The notes: generated by a model from the letters alone, not told the origin. A stretch of DNA of 64,000 bases from Variovorax sp. OK212 (GCF_900112425.1 NZ_FOLP01000002.1:496001-560000), one strand, 5' to 3'. Positions 1-11,077 are shown, numbered from the stretch's first letter. Program-made: numbers and translations.

Positions 1-228
1 GAGACGAAGGTCGACGCCCGCACCGAGGTGAAGGAGAGCGAGCAGAAGGCCCTGCTCGACGACCTCGACCAGCTCGACCGCACGGTCAACAAGGTGGCGG
101 TGCCGCTGTCGTACGCGGACGAGCTGTACGCGCTGCGCAACAACATCTATGCCGTGCGCAAGCGGGTGCTGGCGCGCAACGCGCCGGCGGGCAGCGAGCC
201 GGCGAACGCAGCCAACGATGCGGCGTGA
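1..228 (+). CDS. C-terminal end of a probable TAXI-family TRAP transporter receptor (partial)
   Basis: The reading frame is already open at base 1, so only the last 75 codons are present. The tail is charged and helical, with the pattern LDDLDQLDRTVNKVAVPLSY followed by a DELYALRNNI stretch. This resembles the C-terminal helical extension of TAXI-type solute receptors of TRAP transporters; that is family recall from a short fragment. The end is Ala/Asn-rich and looks unstructured. The stop codon at 226-228 lies inside the next gene, whose ATG begins at 218, so the two are probably translationally coupled. Without the N-terminal ligand-binding domain the assignment stays tentative. Confidence 0.45.
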   Translation, partial: ETKVDARTEVKESEQKALLDDLDQLDRTVNKVAVPLSYADELYALRNNIYAVRKRVLARNAPAGSEPANAANDAA

Positions 229-2014
229 CGGCGCGACGCCTGCCTTGCGTGCGCTGATCGATTTCGCCGAACCGCGAGCAAGGGATGCTGGTGTTGCGCA
301 GCGGCTGAGGCTGGCTTTCGGTGCGCCTGCGCGCGTGCTGGCGGCACACACGGCGGCCGAGGTGAAGCCGGTGCTGGAGGCCGTGGAAGCGGCGTCGCGC
401 GAAGGCCGCTGGTGCGTCGGCTACCTGCGCTACGAGGCCGCCGCGGCCTTCGACCCGGCGTTCACGGTGCACGCGGGCAACGATGGGCCCCTGGCCTGGT
501 TCGGCGTGCACGACGAGGCGCTGCCATGGCCGCCAATGCCGGCCACCGCATCGCGGCCCCCTGCGCCCGACTGGCAAGCCACGCTCTCGCGCGCCGACTT
601 CGGCCGGCACGTGCAAGCCATTCACCGCGCGATCGCGAACGGCGAGCTCTACCAGCTCAACTACACCGCCGCGTTGCATGCGCGCTTCCAGGGCGATGCG
701 CAGGCCCTGTTCCTGGCACTGCAGCAGGCGCAGCCCGACGGCTACACCGCCTTCATCGACACCGGCGGCGAGCAGGTGCTGTCGGTGTCGCCCGAGCTGT
801 TCTTCGACTGGCAGGGCGAGCGCATCCTGACGCGGCCGATGAAGGGCACGGCGCCGCGCGGCGCGACACCGGCCGAAGACGAGGCGCAGGCGCAGCGGCT
901 GCGCACGGTGCCGAAGGAGCGCGCGGAGAACGTGATGATCGTGGACCTGATCCGCAACGACCTCTCGCGCATCGCCCAGCCCTTCTCGGTGCGCGTGCCG
1001 CACCTGTTCCACACCGAGGCGCTGCCGACCGTGTGGCAGATGACCTCGGATGTCGAGGCCCTGGTGCGCGGCGACACCACGCTGGCCGATGTGTTCGCGG
1101 CGCTGTTTCCCTGCGGCTCGATCACCGGCGCGCCGAAGGTCGGCGCGATGCGCATGATCCGCGAGCTGGAGCCCGAGGCGCGCGGCGTGTACTGCGGCGC
1201 GGTGGGCATGGTGCGGCCCGGCGGGCATGCGACCTTCAACGTGCCGATTCGCACGGTGACGCTGCGCGGCGGCGAAGCGCGCTGCGGCATCGGCAGCGGC
1301 ATCACGGCCGATGCGCAGGCCGATGCCGAGTGGGACGAATGGCGGCACAAGCGGGCCTTTCTGGGCCAAGCAACGCGGCCCGCGGAACCCGCGTTCGACC
1401 TGCTCGAAACGCTGGCGCTGGTGGACGGTGAATTGCGCGATGCACCTGCGCACCTCGCGCGCATGGCGAGCGCGGCGGCGCATTTCGGCCGCATGTGGAA
1501 CGAAGCGCCTGTCGTCGCGTGCCTCGACCGGTTGAAGGAACAGCACGCCACCGGCATGTGGCGCGTTCGCCTGTTGCTCGACGTGCACGGCGAGCCCCGT
1601 GCCGAAGCCTTCACGATGGAACCACCGCCCGCGCGCGTGAAGCTCCAATTGGCCTCCCACGCATTCGATGAAGCCCACAGCGACTTCACCCGCTTCAAGA
1701 CCACGCGACGCGCCCACTACGACGCCTTCGCGCCCATCGAGCCGGGCGTGTTCGACACGCTGCTGTGGAACCCCCGCGGCGAGCTCACCGAATGCACGCG
1801 CGGCAACATCGCGCTGCGGCTCGACGGCCGCTGGGTCACGCCGCCGTTGCGCTGCGGCCTGCTCGGCGGCATCGGCCGCGCCAGACGCCTGCACAGCGGC
1901 GAGCTTGCAGAAGCCGTCGTGCGGGTGGACGATCTGCCCCGCGTGCAGGCCCTGGCCTTCGTGAACAGCCTGCGCGGCTGGATCGATGCCGACCTGCACC
2001 TGCCTTCCAAATAG
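218..2014 (+). CDS. pabB: aminodeoxychorismate synthase component I fused to an aminodeoxychorismate lyase-like domain (PabB-PabC type)
   Basis: A 598-residue protein that should turn chorismate plus ammonia (from a PabA glutaminase encoded elsewhere) into aminodeoxychorismate and then release p-aminobenzoate for folate. The N-terminal two thirds is a chorismate-binding domain: PMKGTAPRG carries the Lys (residue 209) that marks PabB rather than anthranilate synthase, followed by IVDLIRNDLSRI and GSITGAPKVGAMR. The last third resembles a class IV aminotransferase: the FKTTRRAHYDAF motif holds the expected PLP Lys (residue 494), then WNPRGELTECTRGNI. I chose ATG 218 because an upstream in-frame extension lacks family similarity. 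It overlaps the preceding gene by 11 bp. Confidence 0.93.
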   Translation: MRRDGATPALRALIDFAEPRARDAGVAQRLRLAFGAPARVLAAHTAAEVKPVLEAVEAASREGRWCVGYLRYEAAAAFDPAFTVHAGNDGPLAWFGVHDEALPWPPMPATASRPPAPDWQATLSRADFGRHVQAIHRAIANGELYQLNYTAALHARFQGDAQALFLALQQAQPDGYTAFIDTGGEQVLSVSPELFFDWQGERILTRPMKGTAPRGATPAEDEAQAQRLRTVPKERAENVMIVDLIRNDLSRIAQPFSVRVPHLFHTEALPTVWQMTSDVEALVRGDTTLADVFAALFPCGSITGAPKVGAMRMIRELEPEARGVYCGAVGMVRPGGHATFNVPIRTVTLRGGEARCGIGSGITADAQADAEWDEWRHKRAFLGQATRPAEPAFDLLETLALVDGELRDAPAHLARMASAAAHFGRMWNEAPVVACLDRLKEQHATGMWRVRLLLDVHGEPRAEAFTMEPPPARVKLQLASHAFDEAHSDFTRFKTTRRAHYDAFAPIEPGVFDTLLWNPRGELTECTRGNIALRLDGRWVTPPLRCGLLGGIGRARRLHSGELAEAVVRVDDLPRVQALAFVNSLRGWIDADLHLPSK

Positions 2015-2027
2015 TTCGACAAAGCGC

Positions 2028-2058
2028 TTGACTTGGAGCGCGCTCTAATTTCGAGAAT
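2028..2058 (+). promoter_or_regulatory. MerR-type promoter and operator
   Basis: TTGACT (2028-2033) and GAGAAT (2053-2058) are separated by 19 bp, the over-long spacing typical of promoters activated by MerR-family proteins. The spacer contains a near-perfect inverted repeat, TTGGAGC/GCTCTAA (2033-2048, one mismatch). This resembles operators of AdhR/NmlR-type MerR regulators. It sits 8 bp upstream of the merR ATG and just after the pabB stop, so it probably drives the regulator and the gene overlapping it. Confidence 0.7.
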
Positions 2059-2065
2059 CAACGCC

Positions 2066-2563
2066 ATGGAAACCAGCCTGACCATCGCGGAAGTCGCCGA
2101 GCGCACGGGCCTCACGGCCTACACGCTGCGCTACTACGAGCGCATCGGGCTGATCGCCGCGGTGCCGCGTGCACCGGGCGGTCAGCGCCGCTATGCGGGC
2201 GCCGACATGGAATGGCTGGCTTTCCTGTTGCGCCTGCGCGAGACCGGCATGCCCATCCAGGGCATGCAGGCCTTCGCCAGGCTTCGAAGCCAGGGGGACG
2301 CCAGCGTCGGCGAACGGCGCGAGATGCTCGAGCAGCATCTCGCCGATGTTCAGGCCCGGGTGGCGGCGCTGCAGCAATCGATGCAGGCGCTGTCGCTCAA
2401 GATCGATCACTACCGCAAGGTCGAGAAGACGAAACGGCGTCCTCCTTTGTCGGGCACAGCCCCGGAAGGAAAGACAAGCGATGACGAACACACAGAACCC
2501 CGGCCACACGGCCAACGAGCGCTACGCGCGCGGACTGGCCAAGCTGCAGGAAATCGACGGTGA
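2066..2563 (+). CDS. MerR-family transcriptional regulator
   Basis: A 165-residue regulator. Residues 6-75 form the winged helix (IAEVAERTGL, YTLRYYERIGL, GGQRRY, DMEWLAFLLRLRETGMPI), followed by a coiled-coil dimerisation helix to about residue 125. Layout and promoter resemble aldehyde-responsive AdhR/NmlR proteins, but the protein has no cysteine; the position of the conserved Cys in that group reads Arg here. The last 27 codons overlap the next gene in another frame and are Arg/Pro-rich, so the native C-terminus may be non-conserved. ATG 2066 was chosen over an upstream in-frame start because that start lies inside the promoter. Confidence 0.85.
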   Translation: METSLTIAEVAERTGLTAYTLRYYERIGLIAAVPRAPGGQRRYAGADMEWLAFLLRLRETGMPIQGMQAFARLRSQGDASVGERREMLEQHLADVQARVAALQQSMQALSLKIDHYRKVEKTKRRPPLSGTAPEGKTSDDEHTEPRPHGQRALRARTGQAAGNRR

Positions 2564-2942
2564 AGGCGGCGTCAAGGTCGTCGAGAGCCTGGCCGACATC
2601 GCGCCCGACTTCGCGCGCCTGCTGATCGAGTTTCCGTTCGGCGACGTCTACTCGCGCCCGGGCCTGGACCTGCGCTCGCGCGAGATCGCGGTGGTGGCCG
2701 CGCTCACGGCCATGGGCAATGCGGCGCCGCAGTTGAAGGTGCACATCCAGGGCGCGCTGAACGTCGGCGTGACGCGCACCGAGGTGATCGAGATCGTCAT
2801 GCAGATGGCGGTGTACGCGGGCTTTCCGGCGGCGCTCAACGGCATTGCCGCGGCCCGCGAGGTGTTTGCGGCGGACGATGAAAAAAGCGCGCGGCCCCTT
2901 GCGGAACCGCGCGCTCTTGCCGAAGCCGCCGAAGCGGCTTGA
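2481..2942 (+). CDS. carboxymuconolactone decarboxylase family protein
   Basis: A 153-residue protein of the CMD/AhpD-like all-helical fold. LDLRSREIAVVAALTAMG, the HIQGALNVGVTR turn and the IVMQMAVYAGFPAALNGI helix are hallmark segments. It has no CxxC pair, so it is not an AhpD-type peroxidase partner; it is closer to PcaC-like members, many of which are not true decarboxylases. The gene starts 83 bp inside the merR frame. MerR regulators of the AdhR group are often paired with CMD genes, suggesting a role in reactive carbonyl or aromatic-lactone metabolism, which is inference. The 3' end also encodes a hairpin serving the opposite-strand ettA gene. Confidence 0.85.
   Translation: MTNTQNPGHTANERYARGLAKLQEIDGEGGVKVVESLADIAPDFARLLIEFPFGDVYSRPGLDLRSREIAVVAALTAMGNAAPQLKVHIQGALNVGVTRTEVIEIVMQMAVYAGFPAALNGIAAAREVFAADDEKSARPLAEPRALAEAAEAA
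2881..2914 (-). terminator. Rho-independent terminator for ettA, embedded in the neighbouring coding region
   Basis: On the minus strand an 8-bp GC stem (2914-2907 pairing with 2894-2887, 12-base loop) is followed by six T residues (2886-2881). It lies about 33 bp past the ettA stop. The same bases encode part of the C-terminal tail of the CMD-family protein on the plus strand. Confidence 0.75.
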
Positions 2943-2946
2943 AGCT

Positions 2947-4608
<1,662 letters not shown>

Positions 4609-4743
4609 GTGTGGAAAGTTACCTTGGGTACGGAGATCGGGGAAAAGCGCGGTCGCCAGAAAGAGGCTTTCGGGCGCGGCAAACCACCGATTATCGACTC
4701 ATGCGACAATAGCGACCGTTGCCGGGTCCAGTTGCCCGCAGCA

Positions 4744-4804
4744 CCGGCTCTCTGCCGGGGACGAAGAAAGGTCCGATTCACCCTGTTGCAAGGGCGGACT
4801 TTCC
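4744..4804 (+). promoter_or_regulatory. structured 5' leader of the helicase gene
   Basis: The 298-bp gap between ettA and the helicase holds two plus-strand hairpins. One is CCGGC (4744-4748) with GCCGG (4754-4758). The other is compound: GAAAGGTCCG (4766-4775) with CGGACTTTCC (4795-4804), one bulge, enclosing CCCT (4781-4784) with AGGG (4791-4794). No T run follows, so they look like leader-RNA structure rather than terminators. Function unknown. Confidence 0.45.
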
Positions 4805-4906
4805 GGCTCCCACCCCTGACCTTCATCTGCCTTGACTGGCTCGGCGTCGCCAAAGACGCCTGGCGGGCCGATGCCACTGCGCCGTGTATGGCGCTTATTG
4901 TTTCCA

Positions 4907-6739
4907 ATGAATTTTGATGAACTGAAGCTGGCTCCCGCCATCTTGAAGGCTGTGCACGAGCACGGCTACGACTCCCCCACCCCCATCCAGGCGCAAGCCA
5001 TCCCCGCGGTGCTCGAAGGTCATGACCTGCTGGGCGGCGCACAGACCGGCACCGGCAAGACGGCCGCCTTCACGCTGCCGATGCTGCACAAGCTCACCAT
5101 GAGCCGCAGCGCCACCAACAAGTTCGGCGGCGTCGGCATCCGCGCCCTCGTGCTGACCCCCACGCGCGAACTCGCCGCGCAGGTCGAGGAATCGGTTCGC
5201 ACGTACGGCAAGTACCTGCAGCTCGACTCGACCGTGATCTTCGGCGGTGTCGGCATGAACCCGCAGATCAGCAAGCTCAAGAAGGGTGTCGACATCCTCG
5301 TGGCCACCCCCGGACGCCTGCTCGACCTGCAACAGCAAGGCATGCTGGACCTGAGCCAGGTGCAGATGCTGATCCTGGACGAAGCCGACCGCATGCTGGA
5401 CATGGGCTTCATTCACGACGTGAAGAAGATCCTGGCCCTGGTGCCCAAGGAAAAGCAGAGCCTGCTGTTCTCGGCCACCTTCAGCGACGAAATCCGCGAC
5501 CTCGCCGCCACGCTGCTGAAGAACCCGCAAAGCATCCAGGTCACGCCGCGCAACACCACCGTGCAGCGCATCACCCAGGTGATCCACCCCGTGGGCCGCG
5601 GCAAGAAGAAGGCGCTGCTCGCGCACATCATCAACGAGAACAAGTGGAGCCAGGTGCTCGTGTTCACGCGCACCAAGTTCGGCGCCAACAGCGTGGCCGA
5701 GTTCCTCACCAAGAACGGCATCGAAGCCATGGCGCTGCACGGCAACAAGAGCCAGAGCGCCCGCACGCAGGCGCTGGCCGGCTTCAAGAGCGGCGACATC
5801 CGCGCGCTGGTGGCCACCGACATCGCCGCGCGCGGCATCGACATCGACGAGCTGCCGCACGTCGTGAACTACGAGATCCCGAACGTCAGCGAAGACTACG
5901 TCCACCGCATCGGCCGCACCGGCCGTGCCGGTTCGAGCGGCGAGGCCGTGAGCTTCGTGTGCCTGGACGAAGAAGGCTTCATGCAGGAAATCGAACGCTT
6001 CACCAAGCAGACGATTCCCGTGCAGATCGTCGAGGGCTTCGGTCCTGAAGACGGCGAACGCGCCGAGCCGATCGCCATGGGTCGCCAGACGATCTGGGGC
6101 GGCGCCGGCCGTCCGCCGAGCCGCGACGTGATGCAGGCGGCCGCCAAGGCCGCCCGCACCGAGATGCTGTCGCGCATCCGCGAGAACAAGGCCGGCCAGG
6201 GTGGCGGCAACGGCGGTGGTGGTGGTGGCGGCGGTGGCGGTCAACGCCGCGGCGGCGGCCAGGGCCAGGGCGGCGGTCAAGGCCGCAGCGCCAACGGTGG
6301 CGGCCAGGGCCAGGGTCAAGGCCCGCGCGGTCCGGGCGCCCGCGCCCCGCAAGGCCGCGGTCCGCAAGGTCCGGCACGCACGCCGCACCATGCACCGCAC
6401 CAGCAACAGGCCCACCAGCCGCACGATGAGCGCCAACCGCGCCATCACGGCAACAGCCACAGCCCGACACAGGCCAACCAGGTCGCACACCTGCGCGCCG
6501 AAGCGGTCGCGGGCGGCGCAGCAGGCCAGCCGGATCCGTTGCGCACGAGCGTCGACCACATGGGTGGCGGACGCGGTCGCGGCCGCCCGGGTGGCGGCGG
6601 CGGTGGTGGCGGCTACGGCGGCAACCGTTCGGGCGGCGGTGGCCGTTCGGGTGGTGGCGGCGGCTACGGCGGCGGTGGTGGCGGTGGTGGCGGTGGCCGC
6701 TCGGGCGGCGGTGGTGGTGGCCGTTCGTTCGGTCGCTGA
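4907..6739 (+). CDS. rhlE: DEAD-box ATP-dependent RNA helicase, RhlE-like, with long Gly-rich tail
   Basis: A 610-residue helicase. Residues 1-380 hold the full motif set: Q motif [39 protein letters not shown] and [10 protein letters not shown]. RhlE family members remodel rRNA and mRNA structures. From about residue 430 the sequence becomes low-complexity: Gly runs with Arg (RGG-like), a Gln/His-rich patch, then repeats of SGGGGR/GGYGGG to the end. The common E. coli RhlE is near 454 residues, so the tail is about 150 longer. Such tails commonly bind RNA or promote condensates. ATG 4907 begins the conserved MNFDELKL segment; an earlier in-frame start is unlikely. Confidence 0.93.
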   Translation: MNFDELKLAPAILKAVHEHGYDSPTPIQAQAIPAVLEGHDLLGGAQTGTGKTAAFTLPMLHKLTMSRSATNKFGGVGIRALVLTPTRELAAQVEESVRTYGKYLQLDSTVIFGGVGMNPQISKLKKGVDILVATPGRLLDLQQQGMLDLSQVQMLILDEADRMLDMGFIHDVKKILALVPKEKQSLLFSATFSDEIRDLAATLLKNPQSIQVTPRNTTVQRITQVIHPVGRGKKKALLAHIINENKWSQVLVFTRTKFGANSVAEFLTKNGIEAMALHGNKSQSARTQALAGFKSGDIRALVATDIAARGIDIDELPHVVNYEIPNVSEDYVHRIGRTGRAGSSGEAVSFVCLDEEGFMQEIERFTKQTIPVQIVEGFGPEDGERAEPIAMGRQTIWGGAGRPPSRDVMQAAAKAARTEMLSRIRENKAGQGGGNGGGGGGGGGGQRRGGGQGQGGGQGRSANGGGQGQGQGPRGPGARAPQGRGPQGPARTPHHAPHQQQAHQPHDERQPRHHGNSHSPTQANQVAHLRAEAVAGGAAGQPDPLRTSVDHMGGGRGRGRPGGGGGGGGYGGNRSGGGGRSGGGGGYGGGGGGGGGGRSGGGGGGRSFGR

Positions 6740-6772
6740 CACCCACGGCAGGCTCACACCTGCTTGAAAGAC

Positions 6773-6797
6773 AAAAGGGCACCTCGGTGCCCTTTTT
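6773..6797 (+). terminator. Rho-independent terminator of the helicase gene
   Basis: A perfect 10-bp stem, AAAAGGGCAC (6773-6782) with GTGCCCTTTT (6787-6796), four-base CTCG loop, ending in five T residues, 34 bp past the stop codon. The A tract on the other side would let it work in both directions. Confidence 0.9.
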
Positions 6798-6917
6798 CGT
6801 TGGCAGCTGTTGCCGCTGCCCTTGCCAGGCCGCCGCCAACCCTGCGGCACGCCTCGAGGAATCGCAAACGAAAGATCGCCACTCCCGCCCGGCGCGGCAA
6901 GACACAATTGTCAAGCC

Positions 6918-7958
6918 ATGCAATACATCCCACCCAACTACGCGACCCTCTTCGTAGCCACCTGCAACCTCCTGAACCTCGCGAACCCCAACCGCGTGTA
7001 CTACGAGAACCAGGACGCCTACACCGAGCGCGAGTACGAACGAAAGATCGACTGGACCGGCGAGCGCTTCCACGCGCTCAACGCCGACGTGCTGGCGGTG
7101 CAGGAGGTGTGGGACGAGGCAGCGCTCAAGGACGCCATTGCGCGCAGCGGGCTGCGCTACGACTTCGTCTCGGTGCCGGGCGCCGAGAACAAGCCGCTGC
7201 CCGGCAGCCCGCCGAGCACGCCAAACAGGCCCGGCGCGCAAGGCACGCCGCGCGTGGGCATCGCCACGCGACTGAAGGTGGACGACGTGCGCTCCTTCGC
7301 CGAATTTCCGCCGGCCTTCGGCGTCGACGTGCCCGGACTGGGCCCGCACACGCGCTTCGAACGGCCGCCGATGCTGGTCACCGTGCGCATGAAGCACGGC
7401 CAGCCGGTGCACGTGCTCACGGCGCACCTGAAGTCCAAGCGGCCGAAGTTCCTGCAGGACGCGCAGGGCAACCACCTGGAAGACCGCGACGACCGCAAGG
7501 TGGGCGTGATGGCGTCGCTGCGTTCGCTGCTCATGCGCGGCGCCGAGGCCGCCGCCCTGCGCTGCATCGTGATCGACCTGCTGCAGGGCACCAACGTGCC
7601 GCTGGTGGTGATGGGCGACTTCAACGACAACCCGCACAGCGTGACCACGCAGCTCGTGGCGGCCACCTCCGAGGTGGCCTACGACAAGGCCGCGCGCGAC
7701 GTGGCGCTGTTCAACGCCTACGAGATGCAGGGCGAGTCGGCGCTCAAGAAGGACGTGGCGTACTCGCACATCCACCAGGGCTTTCCGGACGTGCTCGACC
7801 AGATCCTGGTGAGCGAGGAATTCGTCGCCGGCAGCCGCCACAGCCTGGGCGACGTGCGGCGCGTCGACTACTTCAACGACCACCTGCACGAAGGGCGCGA
7901 CCGCTCGCGCTCCGACCACGGCTTCGTGCGCGCGCTGCTGCGGCTGCGCACGGACTGA
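6918..7958 (+). CDS. endonuclease/exonuclease/phosphatase family protein
   Basis: A 346-residue enzyme of the DNase I-like metal-dependent phosphoesterase fold. Motifs in order are ATCNLLNL near the N-terminus, the metal-binding Glu in LAVQEVWDE, THLKSK-type AHLKSKRPKF, VVMGDFNDNP and the C-terminal SDHGFV. No signal peptide is visible, so it is probably cytoplasmic. The substrate (nucleic acid, phosphoinositide-like or other phosphodiester) cannot be read from sequence. Start ATG 6918 opens directly on the conserved YATLFVATCNL strand; there is no good Shine-Dalgarno. It stands alone, followed by an inverted-repeat element. Confidence 0.85.
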   Translation: MQYIPPNYATLFVATCNLLNLANPNRVYYENQDAYTEREYERKIDWTGERFHALNADVLAVQEVWDEAALKDAIARSGLRYDFVSVPGAENKPLPGSPPSTPNRPGAQGTPRVGIATRLKVDDVRSFAEFPPAFGVDVPGLGPHTRFERPPMLVTVRMKHGQPVHVLTAHLKSKRPKFLQDAQGNHLEDRDDRKVGVMASLRSLLMRGAEAAALRCIVIDLLQGTNVPLVVMGDFNDNPHSVTTQLVAATSEVAYDKAARDVALFNAYEMQGESALKKDVAYSHIHQGFPDVLDQILVSEEFVAGSRHSLGDVRRVDYFNDHLHEGRDRSRSDHGFVRALLRLRTD

Positions 7959-7970
7959 GGCTCTGCATTT

Positions 7971-8090
7971 CTTCCTCCCCTTCCGGGCGAGGATTGGGGT
8001 GGGGGCACGCGGCCGTCGATGAGACGCAGCGACATTGCAAGCGCCGTCAGCCCCCATCCCAACCTTCCCCCGTGAGGGGAAGGCGCAAGA
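7971..8090. repeat. REPIN-like inverted repeat doublet, copy 1
   Basis: Two GC-rich palindromic units face each other. The left unit (7971-8008) reads CTTCCTCCCC...GAGG then GGGGTGGGGGCACG; the right unit (8051-8090) is its approximate reverse complement, with an inner perfect hairpin CCTTCCCC/GGGGAAGG (8063-8083) and the end motif GCAAGA. It lies between convergent genes. Related copies occur at 36136 and 42332. The layout of two inverted REPs around a short spacer is that of a REPIN. Confidence 0.75.
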
Positions 8091-8125
8091 CAAGGCCGCG
8101 CGCCGTGCCCTGTGCCCGGCCCGCT

Positions 8126-9199
<1,074 letters not shown>

Positions 9200-9218
9200 T
9201 TTTTAATCCTGTTTTCGC

Positions 9219-10070
9219 TCAGCTCTTCACGGCACCGGCCGTGAGGCCGCCGACCATGTAGCGTTTGAAGGCGTAATAGATCGCCGCCGGAGGCAACGCG
9301 TAGATCAGGCCGGTGGCCATCAGCAACTCCCATGGCGAATCGTCGGCCGACAGGAAGTTGCCGAGCGCCACCGCCAGCGTCACGCTCCTGTCGTTCGACA
9401 GCAGCAGGAAGGCATAGAGGTACTCGTTCCACGCCAGCAGCAGCGAGTAGGTGCCCACGGCCACCAGAGAAGGCACCATCAGCGGCAGGTACACGAGGCG
9501 AAACAGCTGCAACGGCGAGGCGCCGTCCATGCGCGCGGCTTCGTCGAGCTCGTAGGGCAGCTTGTCGGAGGCCTGCTTCAGCACCCAGATGCAGTACGGC
9601 GAGGCGATGGTCACCATCGCCAATATCAGCGCCCACTGGCTGTTGAGCAGCCCGTAGTTGCCCATCGTCTTGTACATGGGCACGGCCAGGAAGGCGGCCG
9701 GAATGAAGTACGTGAACAGCGCCAGGTTCATCACCGTGCGCCCGCCGCGCACGCGCAGCCGGCTGATGGCGAACGCCGCGGTGGTGGCCACGAACAGCGT
9801 CAGCACACCGACCGACAGCGCAATGACCAGCGAGTTGCCCAGCTGCACCCAGAAGTGGCTCAGGTAGAAATGCTTCTGGTAGAAGACCGTCGCGAAGTTG
9901 TTCAGCGTCGGGTGCGTGGGCCACAGGTGGCCGCTGGTGGCGGAGTCCTTGCTCGAGAACGCGAACAGCGCCATGTGATAGACCGGAATCAGCGTCCACA
10001 GCAGCACCGGGATGCCGATGAGCAGCAGCTTGGCCTCGGTCAGCACGGCCTTGGGGGTCCAGCGCGTCAT
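9219..10070 (-). CDS. carbohydrate ABC transporter permease (MalG type)
   Basis: A 283-residue inner-membrane protein with about six hydrophobic helices and the EAA loop ELDEAARMDGASPLQLFRLVYLPL, which docks on the ATPase. Member of the MalG branch (CUT1). It pairs with the MalF-type permease encoded 82 bp upstream; that gap contains a GC hairpin. Confidence 0.92.
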   Translation of the reverse strand: MTRWTPKAVLTEAKLLLIGIPVLLWTLIPVYHMALFAFSSKDSATSGHLWPTHPTLNNFATVFYQKHFYLSHFWVQLGNSLVIALSVGVLTLFVATTAAFAISRLRVRGGRTVMNLALFTYFIPAAFLAVPMYKTMGNYGLLNSQWALILAMVTIASPYCIWVLKQASDKLPYELDEAARMDGASPLQLFRLVYLPLMVPSLVAVGTYSLLLAWNEYLYAFLLLSNDRSVTLAVALGNFLSADDSPWELLMATGLIYALPPAAIYYAFKRYMVGGLTAGAVKS

Positions 10071-10088
10071 ATCGCCCTCCGACGAGCC

Positions 10089-10121
10089 GCCTCCAGGGAG
10101 GCGAGCGCCCCCTGGGGAGGC
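10089..10121. repeat. GC hairpins between the two permease genes
   Basis: GCCTCCAGGGAGGC (10089-10102) is self-complementary, and the adjacent GCGCCCCCTGGGGAGGC (10105-10121) can fold again or compete with it. No T run. It may tune mRNA stability between the permease genes; that is inference. Confidence 0.4.
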
Positions 10122-10152
10122 AGTGAATACACGAAGTGATGAACGTGGGGGC

Positions 10153-11040
10153 TCATTTCGACAGCCTCTTCATCATGAAGTACACGAGCGGCAGCACGAG
10201 CGGCATGGCCACCACGATGGATGCCATCGACAGGTCGACCTGGTCGAGGCGCAGGTAGCGGATGCCCAGCGTGGCGAGCACGTGCGTCAGGTCGGCGGGT
10301 CCGCCGCCGGTGAGCAGGTACACGCTGTTGAAGTCGCCCAGCGTCCAGATCATCGACAGAATGAGCGAGGTGACGTACAGCGTCTTCAGTGCCGGCCAGC
10401 TCACGAAGCGGAACTTCTGCCACGAGGTGGCGCCGTCGACCGAGGCGGCCTCGTACTGCTCGCCCGGAATGGCCAGCCGCCCCGCCACCAGGATCAGCGT
10501 CCAGAACGGCAGCGACTTCCACACGTGCACCAGCATCGCGAAGCCCAGCGCGAGGGTCGGGTCGTTGAGCCAATTGGGACCATCGGCGCCGGTCAGGCGG
10601 AAGATGGTGGTGTTGATCACGCCCCACTCCGGGTTCAGCATGAAGCGGAACGACAGGATGGTCGGGATCGAAGGCATCGCCCACGGCAGGATGAAGATCG
10701 CCGAGATGATCTTGATCCACCAGCGCGAGGTCACGAAGAAGCCCGAGAGCACGAGGGCCACGAGCATCTTGATGTTGATCGCCACGACCAGGAACACGGC
10801 CGTGTTGATCACGGAGCGGAAGAAGATCGGGTCTTCGACCAGCTTCACGTAGCTTTGCGGATGGCGGGCGAGCCAGAGCCCGTAGCCCACCGGGTACAGG
10901 ACGAACACCACGAACACCAGCAGGTAGGGCACGACCATCACCGCGCCCCAGAACTGCCAGCGCGCGTGGCGCGCACCCAGGTTGGCGACAGGTGCCGCGG
11001 TGGTCGCGGCGGCGTCGGAGACGGTCACGGTCGAGCTCAT
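10153..11040 (-). CDS. sugar ABC transporter permease (MalF type)
   Basis: A 295-residue permease with a cytoplasmic N-terminus of about 35 residues and six predicted helices. The EAA loop reads YEAASVDGATSWQKFRFVSWPAL. It lacks the large periplasmic P2 loop of E. coli MalF, as most CUT1 permeases do. Partner of the downstream MalG-type protein; the solute-binding protein gene lies 37 bp upstream. Confidence 0.92.
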   Translation of the reverse strand: MSSTVTVSDAAATTAAPVANLGARHARWQFWGAVMVVPYLLVFVVFVLYPVGYGLWLARHPQSYVKLVEDPIFFRSVINTAVFLVVAINIKMLVALVLSGFFVTSRWWIKIISAIFILPWAMPSIPTILSFRFMLNPEWGVINTTIFRLTGADGPNWLNDPTLALGFAMLVHVWKSLPFWTLILVAGRLAIPGEQYEAASVDGATSWQKFRFVSWPALKTLYVTSLILSMIWTLGDFNSVYLLTGGGPADLTHVLATLGIRYLRLDQVDLSMASIVVAMPLVLPLVYFMMKRLSK

Positions 11041-11077
11041 GGCGTCGGCTGCTGTGCGTTCGTGGGGCTCGCCGCGC

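Noticed and set aside
86..1999. A 637-residue minus-strand open frame
   Set aside because: Antisense shadow of pabB with biased composition and no recognisable domain.
6200..6739. Possible DNA repeat array in the Gly-rich helicase tail
   Set aside because: The GGC/GGT runs encode the protein tail; periodicity follows codons, not a repeat unit of nucleic acid function.
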